From Lysobacterales bacterium 63-13 (GTDB lineage: Bacteria; Pseudomonadota; Gammaproteobacteria; Xanthomonadales; Rhodanobacteraceae), in contig MKWR01000017.1 in NCBI GenBank assembly GCA_001899855.1, positions 1-64,000 of the forward strand: a stretch of 64,000 bases of DNA. The letters run 5' to 3'. The notes beneath the pieces were generated by a model. The model was given only the letters and a program-made list of their open reading frames with translations, did not search any database and was not told the origin of the DNA. A program made the position numbers and the translations under genes. Within the stretch, counting starts at the first letter, position 1. Every line of letters starts with the position of its first letter. Shown in pieces: positions 20,685 to 31,130 of the stretch.

Positions 20685-22769
20685 TCAATCTTCCCCAGCC
20701 GATCGATCAAACCCCGCGCCAAAGATCTCCGGCGATAACCCGACCAGGAATGGAACCTCCAAGCTCGCTTCGCTGAGCTCCCTAAGCCCGTCCGGAAACT
20801 GCTGCACCAATGCAATCCTGAGCTTGCCCGCGCCAGAAGGAGCTTCAGGCAACTTGATCTGAGCCGAACGGGTTTCACCCGGAAGGATTGCGCAAGGAAG
20901 CGGGATTTCCACGGAAGAAGTAATCGAGTCGCTTTCTGCACCACGGACCCACGCGAATGCCAGCGCAATGGGTGCCACACCCTGGCCAGCGAGCACCTGG
21001 GTTCCGCGATTGCGAATCAGCACGCTGACCACATCGTCGGCATTCATCGGATTCCTTCTTGCCAGGCTTGCAGACAGGATATTCCCGCGCGCGTGGTTTG
21101 ATTCATCCGGCGCAAGCATCAATGATGACTGATCGCAGGAAAATCCACTGGCGATATTCCAGTCGTAGACAAAAATGGTGAATTCGTCCGAGTTGATCGT
21201 TCTGTTCGCTGCCCCCAGCAACATCCCAATTGAAGACAACTTCTCCTGAGTGGCCTCACCTCGTGAGAGAACGAGAAAAGTCTCGCCCGTCCAACTCGCT
21301 GGCTTGTACCAACGACGATGGATCATCGTGCTGAAAGGTACCAGCCCCTGTTCGGATTCATAGATCGGGCTGACGCGGCTCGCGCCTGCCGAAAGTACCG
21401 TCGCTGCACCGGCATTCCACCAAGTGGCATAACCCCACTGCAACCTTTCCTGCACGAGAAGTTCCGCAAGCCTTATTGCATGGGAACTCCGAGTTTGAAG
21501 AAACCGCATTTCCGGATTTGTTGCCGCGGGAATGAATCTCACACTCGATACGGCGATCAGGAAGGAGCTCATCAAAATGCCCGCTGCTGGGGCAAATACC
21601 TTCCATGACTCTCCGGCACTGGCCACTCGAATCGCGGCCATCGCCAACAGCATCAGCAATGGCAAAGTGAAGTAGCGCATCGTCGAGGAATCGATCGCCA
21701 ACGGTGCAAACACAATGAAAAGCATGAGGGTTGGAATCAGCGCAGCCAACCATGCCAGCACAAGCGCAGTTCGCAAGGGATTTCGGTTTTGGCGCAGTCG
21801 CATGACCTCTGCGAGCGCGACCCATGTCAACCAGGCTGCAAACAAAACTCGAATGTGTCCAAGCCATCGCTCCAGGGAACCGGGGGTCGCGATGAACTCC
21901 GGACCACCGCCCAAACTTGGCAGCCATCCCCGCAGAAAGACCTCCGCATGCTTGCGGAGGCTTCCCAATCCGTCCCAATAGAGTCTTGACGCATTGTGTG
22001 TTGTTTCGACAATTCCTAAATGGAACAAACACATGTAAGAAATCGAAGCGACCAAGAACGGCAATGCAAGGCCAACCAGCACCGAGGCATCGTTCAGGCC
22101 GACCATGCCAGCAAATTTGCGCAGTCCTGCGCCCGAGCGTGGCAAATGCAGAACCAATGCGCGATCGAACACATAGAGCGGCAACAGCAACATCACCAAT
22201 GCACGCCCCGGATTTGCGAACAAGAGCAGGAACACGATCACCGCCAAACTGATCAGGCCAGCGATACCTGGCCGTTGCCCTGTTTCTCTTGCGCAAAAGC
22301 GCCGCCAGATCAAGGTAACCGAAATGAAGAATCCTGCAGCCAACCATACATAGGTGGTCTGCAGGAAGAGCATGATCGCCAGAAGCCTGGAGGGCCCCGT
22401 TGCGAGCACTGCCGTTGCCAGTAGAACAATCGGGATCGGCACCCGAGCCGATTTCAAGAATGTGAAGAACGACAGCAGCATCAATGCAACGGCGAGAACA
22501 CCCGCAACCGCATGGAGCGCAAAACTGTTGGAGAACCAAGCAAGCAACGGCGCGAGGATAAGAGCACCCGAAGGCACCATGAGGTCGCCATTGTTGGAGA
22601 CCCAACCGATTGGAAACAGGGCTTTTTGCTGCGCAATCGCCTCAGCGAGCATATTGAGCACGGCATCGTCGCTGCTGAAATCCGCGCGGCCGAAATGCGT
22701 GACATAGAGCAACAGCACGCCAATCACCACAACGAACGCGGTGATGATCGCGAATTGTGCAATGCGCAT
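20685..22769 (-). CDS. Large polytopic membrane protein, hypothetical glycosyltransferase-like
   Basis: MRIAQFAIITAFVVVIGVLLLYVTHFGRADFSSDDAVLNMLAEAIAQQKALFP...; multiple TM segments with a C-terminal beta-rich domain. Confidence 0.7.
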   Translation of the reverse strand: MRIAQFAIITAFVVVIGVLLLYVTHFGRADFSSDDAVLNMLAEAIAQQKALFPIGWVSNNGDLMVPSGALILAPLLAWFSNSFALHAVAGVLAVALMLLSFFTFLKSARVPIPIVLLATAVLATGPSRLLAIMLFLQTTYVWLAAGFFISVTLIWRRFCARETGQRPGIAGLISLAVIVFLLLFANPGRALVMLLLPLYVFDRALVLHLPRSGAGLRKFAGMVGLNDASVLVGLALPFLVASISYMCLFHLGIVETTHNASRLYWDGLGSLRKHAEVFLRGWLPSLGGGPEFIATPGSLERWLGHIRVLFAAWLTWVALAEVMRLRQNRNPLRTALVLAWLAALIPTLMLFIVFAPLAIDSSTMRYFTLPLLMLLAMAAIRVASAGESWKVFAPAAGILMSSFLIAVSSVRFIPAATNPEMRFLQTRSSHAIRLAELLVQERLQWGYATWWNAGAATVLSAGASRVSPIYESEQGLVPFSTMIHRRWYKPASWTGETFLVLSRGEATQEKLSSIGMLLGAANRTINSDEFTIFVYDWNIASGFSCDQSSLMLAPDESNHARGNILSASLARRNPMNADDVVSVLIRNRGTQVLAGQGVAPIALAFAWVRGAESDSITSSVEIPLPCAILPGETRSAQIKLPEAPSGAGKLRIALVQQFPDGLRELSEASLEVPFLVGLSPEIFGAGFDRSAGED

Positions 22770-22863
22770 CAGAGCGGGGGTGCAACCCGGAGCCCCAGGG
22801 TTTGTTGTGCGCTTCACAAACACCCCCAACCTTACCGATACGCGGCGGTTCGACCCGGACTCA

Positions 22864-24036
<1,173 letters not shown>

Positions 24037-24152
24037 GTCAAAGATTCTCGTGGAATGGAAGCTGTCACGCTGCCTGGAGGAATCCAGGCGCGGTTTGTTG
24101 TCTGGACCCGCATTGTACAGAACGGACTTGGCCATGGCCCGGCGACACCGAT

Positions 24153-25940
24153 TCAGGGCGTCAATTCAAAGCCGTTGGTGAAGATCAAATCAGGCAGATA
24201 AACGCCGCCGTTGATGGCATCACGGCGAAACATCGGCCAATCCATCAGTCGCGGATCCGCCGTACTGCTGTTGAACGTCCACGCGTAAACAGTCACAAAC
24301 GACCCCGACTGCCCCGGTACGTTGCTGTTGGTACCCGCGCCGATGACTTCCAGCCTGCCGTTCCTGTCAATGTCAGCCACGGCTGCAGAATTGAAGAATG
24401 CATCGCTGTTGGTGCTCAGGTTCAATGTTCCTGCCGGGATGGGGCAACCCGTTGCTGCCGTCAGTTGTTGACCCGCCCGATTCCAAATGACGAACTCATT
24501 GGCAGCCGGAAGGATGATTTCCGGATCCGTGTCGCCGAGAAGATTCGCCACCACGGGCGACGCCTGGGTTCCGTAGTGCCAGGAATTCCCCACGCAATCC
24601 GCCGCAATGCTGGGTTCGCGCGGCCAACCAGGTAGCTCCACGCCGTTTGGCTGGATGGCATGCACAACACCAGTCTCATCGTCATTTCGCAAATTGTTGA
24701 TCACGCTGACGAGCCCATTGACCCCGGAGAATTTTGCCAATGCGGGTGATGCGACGCGAGAACTCTCCGCTGGCGTCGCAACCGGCCAACCCGGCAAATC
24801 CTGGCCATTGGACTGGACGCCGAGCATCTGTTTGGTAACCGGATGCACGACAGCGCAACTTGGCATGTCCCAGCAGCGGCCGCTTCCAATCGTGATGGCT
24901 ACTTCACCGATTCCACGGATATCGCCTATTGCGGGTGAGGAATAGATGACCTCGTCATACAACTTTGGAAATCCCGGAAGCTCTCCACTGCCATTGCCGT
25001 GCATGGCGCGCAACAAGCCTCCGTCTGGCAAGGTGATTCCCGGCAATTGGTGAAAATTGCTGTCTGCGCCGACAACGATGTCCATCGTGCCATTGCGATC
25101 AAGATCGACGATCGAGGGCGACGACCAGATCGAATCAACGACATATTCCTGCACGCCTTTTTCCCACCATACCGAGCAATCATGGCGCAGTACGCGGAAT
25201 TTGAAGTCGAAACTTGCCACGGCAATCTGCATCTTCGTCGGTTGGGACGGATCCAGACGCCCAACGGCCGGTGAGCTGTACATGCCCTGTGGATGCGCTG
25301 GATTCAACGCAGTGAACGAACACTGCAATTGCCCCGTGTTGCTGAGGACGTAGATGCCGCCACCATTGAAACTCGGCGACCCCACGCCGACCACGACCTC
25401 GACCAGACCATCGCCGTCGATATCAGCTATCGCAGCCTTGCTTTGGACAGGAACCGCACCCGTATCGTAAGTCCACAGCAGGGTTCCATTGGATCTGACG
25501 GCAACAACACGGCCACCTTCGGTTCCAAAGACGATCTCCGGATCACCGTCGCCATTCAGGTCCGAAATGGTTGGGCTTGATGGCCCCACGCGGTCGTTGC
25601 CCAACTCAGTCAGCGCAGAAGGAAATCCGGGCTGGCAAGGAGGATCGTTTGGAATTCCTGGATGATTGCGCGTCGGGCACGGCAACGTAACAGCTGCGGA
25701 AGCGAATCCGCATGCGAACGCACAAACAATGAGCGCCCCGGCAACGAATGCCAACGCACGGAGTTTCCACTGACGAGCTCCTGTATTTCTTATGCCATCT
25801 TTACAGATGTTCAATCGACGTTGCAGCCTGCATGCCAGCGCAACCGGAAGCAAATGTCCCGGGCCACATTCGACTAGTCGAATGAACAATGCATCGGCTG
25901 ACAAGTCACTCATGGTTCCGTGCTCCCGTCCGCTCAACAA
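24153..25940 (-). CDS. Secreted FG-GAP/VCBS repeat protein ending in DLIFTNGFELTP
   Basis: Repeated DLNGDGDPEIVFG, ADIDGDGLVEVVVG, DLDRNGTMDIVVGAD, ADIDRNGRLEVIGAG; signal peptide LAFVAGALIVCAFACGFASA; true start uncertain. Confidence 0.85.
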   Translation of the reverse strand: MLSGREHGTMSDLSADALFIRLVECGPGHLLPVALACRLQRRLNICKDGIRNTGARQWKLRALAFVAGALIVCAFACGFASAAVTLPCPTRNHPGIPNDPPCQPGFPSALTELGNDRVGPSSPTISDLNGDGDPEIVFGTEGGRVVAVRSNGTLLWTYDTGAVPVQSKAAIADIDGDGLVEVVVGVGSPSFNGGGIYVLSNTGQLQCSFTALNPAHPQGMYSSPAVGRLDPSQPTKMQIAVASFDFKFRVLRHDCSVWWEKGVQEYVVDSIWSSPSIVDLDRNGTMDIVVGADSNFHQLPGITLPDGGLLRAMHGNGSGELPGFPKLYDEVIYSSPAIGDIRGIGEVAITIGSGRCWDMPSCAVVHPVTKQMLGVQSNGQDLPGWPVATPAESSRVASPALAKFSGVNGLVSVINNLRNDDETGVVHAIQPNGVELPGWPREPSIAADCVGNSWHYGTQASPVVANLLGDTDPEIILPAANEFVIWNRAGQQLTAATGCPIPAGTLNLSTNSDAFFNSAAVADIDRNGRLEVIGAGTNSNVPGQSGSFVTVYAWTFNSSTADPRLMDWPMFRRDAINGGVYLPDLIFTNGFELTP

Positions 25941-26079
25941 CCAAACATTCGCGCTGCAGAGATGTTGATGCTACCTCGCTAGCGGCCTTGCAATAACGCC
26001 GAGATGAGTCTTGCCACGGCGCAGCGAAAATCAGCGGGGGTTGCAGTTGCTCGTCGACAGGTGCGTCTATTCGGTAAAA

Positions 26080-27387
26080 TCACAACTTTCGAAGTACGAC
26101 CTGACTGATACTGATTTTGGTACGTCCGTCGATTTGAATCCGGAACTCAACGTCGTTTGCTGCCTGGACAATCCTGAATCTGGTGTGTGCAATTATGTTG
26201 TTCGGCTCCCCTGCAGGTCCCGGGGAAATCGAGAAGTCTGCCACGCCAAGTATCATCTGCCCCCCATCGCTGGCCACATCCGCCCGACCAGTTGACGGGT
26301 TCCCCATTGCAAGCCCAAGCCATTGGACTTCGTAGAACCCTGCATCAAGCTTCGCATAAGGTCCGTAAACAAGAAATCCCGCTGCGCCAGTCGACTCGAT
26401 AGCGCGCGAATCAGAGGTCAGAATCCCCACCTGCGTGCGCAGTTCTGGATCCTTGGCCTCCCAAGTTGCCATGACTTCGTTGCCGCTGGGCATTGAATAG
26501 ATGCTGTGACCCTCCGGACGCCTTGCGATCCATATATCCATCAGCGGCAAGGCTCGATTCGGCTTGAAAGAGAGGCTCCAGTCCATGCTTTCCAACAGGC
26601 TCCTGAAGTAGTCCTCCTTGAATCCCAATTCCATCCACCCGTGTCGGCGGATGCACCAAAGACTGAGTCCGTCCATGCGCAATCCCCAGGGATAAGGAAC
26701 AGCAAGGGAGCCCTCAGGCACTATGGGCTCGCCACCAAATACCAACACACCGTTTGGCTCCAGCAATCGGGGCAACGCCTTCAGCACGGCTGCATGGTCG
26801 GCGGCATGATGAAATGACTCGAAGAATACGATCGCATTGAAACTGCCCTTGAGTTCCAGTGAATTCATATCCGCAACCAATGTCTCGACATTCCCGGGGA
26901 GGCCTCGAGTACGCTCGTCGACATAAGCGAGGAGCGGCTCGTGCACATCGACACAGGTGACGTGAATACCCATGCTGGCCAGATGCCAGGTCAACGGGCC
27001 ATATCCCGATCCGATTTCCAGAACGCGCGCACCTTGCGCGAGATTCATGGTCTTGATCAGGTTGCCATAAGTCATCAGGTAGTCGCCGACGAGCGATGCG
27101 CTGCGCGTCGAATAGGGAAACGGCCAGCGCAACATCTGTTCACGATCGAATGGCGTGCTTTCGTTCTCCGTCGTGTAGTTCCGCTCAGCCAGAAATTCGT
27201 ACAATTTCATCTGCTGTTCGCGGTATCTGTCGCTCCTGGGATTCGCGTCGAGGCGGCCCGCCAGTTCGCCAGGATCGAGCACGAAGCTTTCCAGCACCCG
27301 CCGAAAATCGTCGCCGGATCGGTTGGCCGCATCAGCTGCAAGATTGAGCTTTTCGTCCAAAGCTGCGATCGAATTGATGATCTGCAT
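26080..27387 (-). CDS. Class I SAM-dependent methyltransferase with C-terminal beta-rich domain
   Basis: ARVLEIGSGYGPLTWHLASMGIHVTCVDVHEPLLAYV; NAIVFFESFHHAADHAAVLKALPRLLEPNGVLVFGGEP. Confidence 0.88.
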   Translation of the reverse strand: MQIINSIAALDEKLNLAADAANRSGDDFRRVLESFVLDPGELAGRLDANPRSDRYREQQMKLYEFLAERNYTTENESTPFDREQMLRWPFPYSTRSASLVGDYLMTYGNLIKTMNLAQGARVLEIGSGYGPLTWHLASMGIHVTCVDVHEPLLAYVDERTRGLPGNVETLVADMNSLELKGSFNAIVFFESFHHAADHAAVLKALPRLLEPNGVLVFGGEPIVPEGSLAVPYPWGLRMDGLSLWCIRRHGWMELGFKEDYFRSLLESMDWSLSFKPNRALPLMDIWIARRPEGHSIYSMPSGNEVMATWEAKDPELRTQVGILTSDSRAIESTGAAGFLVYGPYAKLDAGFYEVQWLGLAMGNPSTGRADVASDGGQMILGVADFSISPGPAGEPNNIIAHTRFRIVQAANDVEFRIQIDGRTKISISQVVLRKL

Positions 27388-27461
27388 GGCTATTCAGCTC
27401 CGATGCCGAACTGGACCCACGGCGTATCCATGCAAGCTGGATTGGGTGATTCGACGCACCT

Positions 27462-28832
27462 TTACTGCACGCGCCTGCGCAAATAGTTCAATAGGTCAAT
27501 CCGCGTGATCAAGCCGAGGAATTTCTCGCCATCCATGACGATGGCGACATGGCCGGCATCGAACAGTGGCAGCAGGCTTTCGATCGGCGATTTCACGTCG
27601 AGCTTTTCCAGGCGGCTGACCATCGCGGTCGAGACCGGATCGCGGAATTTCGATTCATCGGCATAGACGTGCATGAGAACATCGGATTCGTCGAGGATGC
27701 CGACGATTGCGTCACCTTCCATGACCGGCAGTTGCGAAACATCGTAGAGCTTCATGCGGTTGTAGGCGGTGACGAGCAGATCCCTTGGCGCAACGACAAC
27801 CGTGTCGCGCAGCGAATACGGCCTCAGGATGAGATCGCGCAAGTCGCCATGGCGTTCGCGTTCGAGGAAGCCGTTGTCGAGCATCCAGTAATCGTTGTAC
27901 ATCTTCGACAGGTACTTGTTGCCCGTATCGCAGACGAAGACGACGACGCGCTTGGGTTCGATTTGTTCCTTGCAGTACTTCAAGGCGGCTGCGACCAGGG
28001 TGCCGGTGGATGAACCGCCGAGGATGCCCTCTTTCGCAAGCAACTCGCGGGCAGTGAGGAAACTCTCCTTGTCGCTGATCGCGTAGGCTTTCTCGACCCG
28101 CGAAAAGTCGCTGATCGAGGGCAGGAAATCCTCGCCAATGCCTTCGACCATCCAGCTCGCCGACTTGTCGGAAAGCACGCCATCGTTGATGTATTCGGCA
28201 AGGATCGAGCCGACCGGATCGGCGAGCACAAACTCGGTTTCCGGCGAATGCTCGGCGAAGTACTGCGAGAGTCCGGTCATAGTGCCGGATGAGCCACAGC
28301 CGAAGACGATCGTATCGACCTTGCCACCCATCTGTTCGAGGATTTCCGGTCCGGTGGTCAGCTTGTGGGCAAGCGGATTGTCCGGATTGCCGAACTGGTT
28401 GATGAAATAGGCGCCGGGTGTTTCCTCGGCGATGCGAGCGGCGAGGTCCTGGTAGTAATCGGGATGGCCCTTGGCCACATCCGAGCGGGTCAGGATCACC
28501 TCGGCACCCATGGCCTTGAGGTTGAAGATCTTCTCGCGACTCATCTTGTCCGGCACGACGAGGATGAGCCGATAGCCTTTCTGCTGGGCGACCAGGGCAA
28601 GGCCGATGCCGGTATTGCCGGCGGTGCCCTCGACCAGGGTGTCACCGGGCTTGATGCGGCCATCGCGTTCGGCGGCCTCGATCATGCTCATGCCGATCCG
28701 GTCCTTGATCGATCCACCCGGGTTGTTGCACTCCAGCTTGAGGAACAGCTCGCAGCTTCCGGTTTCGAGGCGCTGGGCCTGAACCATCGGCGTATTGCCG
28801 ATCAGTTCGAGGACGCTTTGATGGATCGACAT
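27462..28832 (-). CDS. Pyridoxal-phosphate-dependent cystathionine beta-synthase with C-terminal CBS domains
   Basis: LELIGNTPMVQ; LECNNPGGSIKDRIGMSMIEAAE; EGTAGNTGIGLALVAQQKGY; CBS pair at the C-terminus. Confidence 0.95.
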   Translation of the reverse strand: MSIHQSVLELIGNTPMVQAQRLETGSCELFLKLECNNPGGSIKDRIGMSMIEAAERDGRIKPGDTLVEGTAGNTGIGLALVAQQKGYRLILVVPDKMSREKIFNLKAMGAEVILTRSDVAKGHPDYYQDLAARIAEETPGAYFINQFGNPDNPLAHKLTTGPEILEQMGGKVDTIVFGCGSSGTMTGLSQYFAEHSPETEFVLADPVGSILAEYINDGVLSDKSASWMVEGIGEDFLPSISDFSRVEKAYAISDKESFLTARELLAKEGILGGSSTGTLVAAALKYCKEQIEPKRVVVFVCDTGNKYLSKMYNDYWMLDNGFLERERHGDLRDLILRPYSLRDTVVVAPRDLLVTAYNRMKLYDVSQLPVMEGDAIVGILDESDVLMHVYADESKFRDPVSTAMVSRLEKLDVKSPIESLLPLFDAGHVAIVMDGEKFLGLITRIDLLNYLRRRVQ

Positions 28833-29058
28833 GCAGGCTCCGCGTGACTACAGGGGGTCCCGGCATGATAACCCACGGTGGATTTTGTGCGTCTCCAGGC
28901 AGCGGGCGTGGAATTGAAGGATCGGCCTGTCAGCCACGTCACCGGAAGCTGAGGTCGGTTTGCTGGGGGATTGGTGGATGCATTGCGCTTGTCCACCATA
29001 CCGATGCCAGTCGCGCCACTGCCTGGTGACGGGCAGCGGCGCCGGAAATACGGTTGGA

Positions 29059-29289
29059 TCAGCGTGCGGGGGGAGTATGCATGTGTGCCCACATGGTAGT
29101 GAGCTTGTCCTTCGCGAGAAGCTTTTCCTTCTTGAGCGTGTGCAGGGTGACGACATCCATCGGCAACACGCCGAGTTCGGCATCACGTACCTTGTCATCG
29201 AGTTCGCGGTGCTTGTGATAAAGCTGGCGGAATTCGGTGTTGCCATGCATCAAGGATTCCAGATCTTCTCTCTCAGCTTGTTCGAACAT
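29059..29289 (-). CDS. YdcH family (DUF465) protein
   Basis: MFEQAEREDLESLMHGNTEFRQLYHKHRELDDKVRDAELGVLPMDVVTLHTLKKEKLLAKDKL. Confidence 0.85.
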   Translation of the reverse strand: MFEQAEREDLESLMHGNTEFRQLYHKHRELDDKVRDAELGVLPMDVVTLHTLKKEKLLAKDKLTTMWAHMHTPPAR

Positions 29290-29669
29290 CAGGCTACCTC
29301 CTCTCAGGACGGAAATGCAGACACCATGACGCGACACCTTTCGGCGTCGCGTCATGGGTTGCAGGGACGATGGAACAGACACGCTATGGCCTGGATTCAG
29401 GCCGCCTGAGCCGCTGAGGTCAGCGCTCGGATCGCAATCGGGCTGCGACACGGGCGTGCGCCACTGCCAGGCACCCGACCGTGCGTATCGGCTGGCTGGT
29501 GCCGATCTCGCGGGATGAACGGTCTTCTGTGCTGAACTCATGGGCTAGGCAATATCCCATGCGGGTTCCAGAGAAACACCGGGTCGCATGGGGTTTAGAA
29601 ACTACTCCTTTGCCTACCCCTTGGCAACCGCTTTTCCGGCAGTTTTCGAATTGAAAATAATTCGTTAAC

Positions 29670-30638
29670 TCATTGTTTCTCAACAAGAATAACGTCAACC
29701 CGCCGATTTCTCGCGCGCCCGTCGGCATCCTCGTTGGAGGCTACCGGCCGCTCCGCTCCGACGCCGACCGCGGTCATCCGCGAGGCTTCCACGCCAAGCG
29801 CCACGAGTGCATCGCGCACGGCCTCGGCACGTTTTTGCGAGAGCACCTGGTTGGCATTGGCGCTGCCGGTGGAATCCGTATGCCCCTCGATGCGGATCAA
29901 CTTGGCCGGATCCTGGGCGACAAACTCGGCTACCTTGGCCAGCGAATCGTTTGCTTCGGCACGCAGCCGCGATTGTCCGGGCGCGAAGGCGACGTCATCC
30001 AGTGACATCTGCATGCCCTGCGTACCGCGTGTGGCGCGCATGGTGGAGATGCGCGTGCGCAAGGCATCGGCGGCGGCACCGGCAAGCTCGGCCTCCCGGC
30101 GCGCCAGGGCAGTCTCTCGCGCCTGCGCGTCGGCGAGGCGCTGTGCCTGATTGGCTTCCTCGCGCGCGGCAGCCGTCTCCTGCTCACCCAGTGTGCGTGC
30201 CTCCTCGGCCTGACGCTCCGCCTCTTCGAGGCGGATTTGCGCCAGCAGGCGTTGCTGGTCGAGTTCACGCCGCGCCTGCTCGGCTTCGTGGCGAGCGGCG
30301 GCAAGCTGCAGGCGGCTGTGCTCACGCTGCAACTCGGCTTGCTGGTCCTCCAGATCGAGGACATTGGCGGTCGCCCAGGCGATATCCACCCGGCGTTCGG
30401 CCATGTACAGAAGGTGCGCGCGCTTCTTGCCCTTGCCGCTCTCGCCGAGGGTCACCAGGGCAGCGCGGGCGCGGGCAATCTCGGCCGCCGCATGACGGCC
30501 GAGCCTGGCATCAGCTTCGAGCTGGCTCAGGCTGCGCGACAGGCGTTCCTGATCGACATCAAGCTTGGCTGCCCGGGCTGCGGGTGCCAGCGAGAGCACA
30601 GCGAGCAAGACCAGGGCCAACACGCCGGGGCGAGTCAT
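29670..30638 (-). CDS. OmpA family protein
   Basis: Signal peptide, coiled-coil middle, OmpA-C domain: IRIEGHTDSTGSANANQVLSQKRAEAVRDALVALGV...GRARNRRVDVILVE. Confidence 0.93.
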   Translation of the reverse strand: MTRPGVLALVLLAVLSLAPAARAAKLDVDQERLSRSLSQLEADARLGRHAAAEIARARAALVTLGESGKGKKRAHLLYMAERRVDIAWATANVLDLEDQQAELQREHSRLQLAAARHEAEQARRELDQQRLLAQIRLEEAERQAEEARTLGEQETAAAREEANQAQRLADAQARETALARREAELAGAAADALRTRISTMRATRGTQGMQMSLDDVAFAPGQSRLRAEANDSLAKVAEFVAQDPAKLIRIEGHTDSTGSANANQVLSQKRAEAVRDALVALGVEASRMTAVGVGAERPVASNEDADGRARNRRVDVILVEKQ

Positions 30639-31027
30639 GGCGCACCCCCTGGAACAGCGCCTGCAGACTGCAGGACCCGGTTGATCTCGGCGTTGTCTCG
30701 CTTCAGTTGATCAATCGATTCGCGCAGCTTGCCAAGGCTGGCCTTGATCGTGGCCAGCTCGCTGTTGGCGGCGGATTCATCGGCCAGATTCGCGGCCAGG
30801 TTGAAATCGTGTTCCAGCATCGCCGTCTGGGCTTGGCTGAAGCGCTCTTCGGCGAAACGCAGCTCAAGTGGCGCGAAAGTTGCAGCGCCTGAACTGCGCG
30901 CGCTGGTCAGGCGCTGCTGGGCATTGCCCAGCAGATCCGGTGGTGGTTTTGTCGGCCCGCAAGCCACCAGGATCAGGGCCAGCGAAAGAACGATTGGGCC
31001 ATGGATTTTCAAACCGCTTGGTGTCAT
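30635..31027 (-). CDS. DUF4398-type lipoprotein
   Basis: MTPSGLKIHGPIVLSLALILVACGP lipobox; helical repeat; overlaps the OmpA start by 4 nt. Confidence 0.8.
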   Translation of the reverse strand: MTPSGLKIHGPIVLSLALILVACGPTKPPPDLLGNAQQRLTSARSSGAATFAPLELRFAEERFSQAQTAMLEHDFNLAANLADESAANSELATIKASLGKLRESIDQLKRDNAEINRVLQSAGAVPGGAP

Positions 31028-31130
31028 AAGAGTAGTCTGCGCCCGGGGCGATCCCCTATTGTGGGAAGGCTGCCAGGCATTCGCAATGTTCACGGCGATT
31101 TTCCTGCCGAGTTTCCGAGGATTTGATCAG

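Noticed and set aside
30729-31130. N-terminal 134-codon extension of pilU
   Set aside because: Overlaps the DUF4398 lipoprotein on the opposite strand; PilU homology begins at MDIGYFLKLM (31131).
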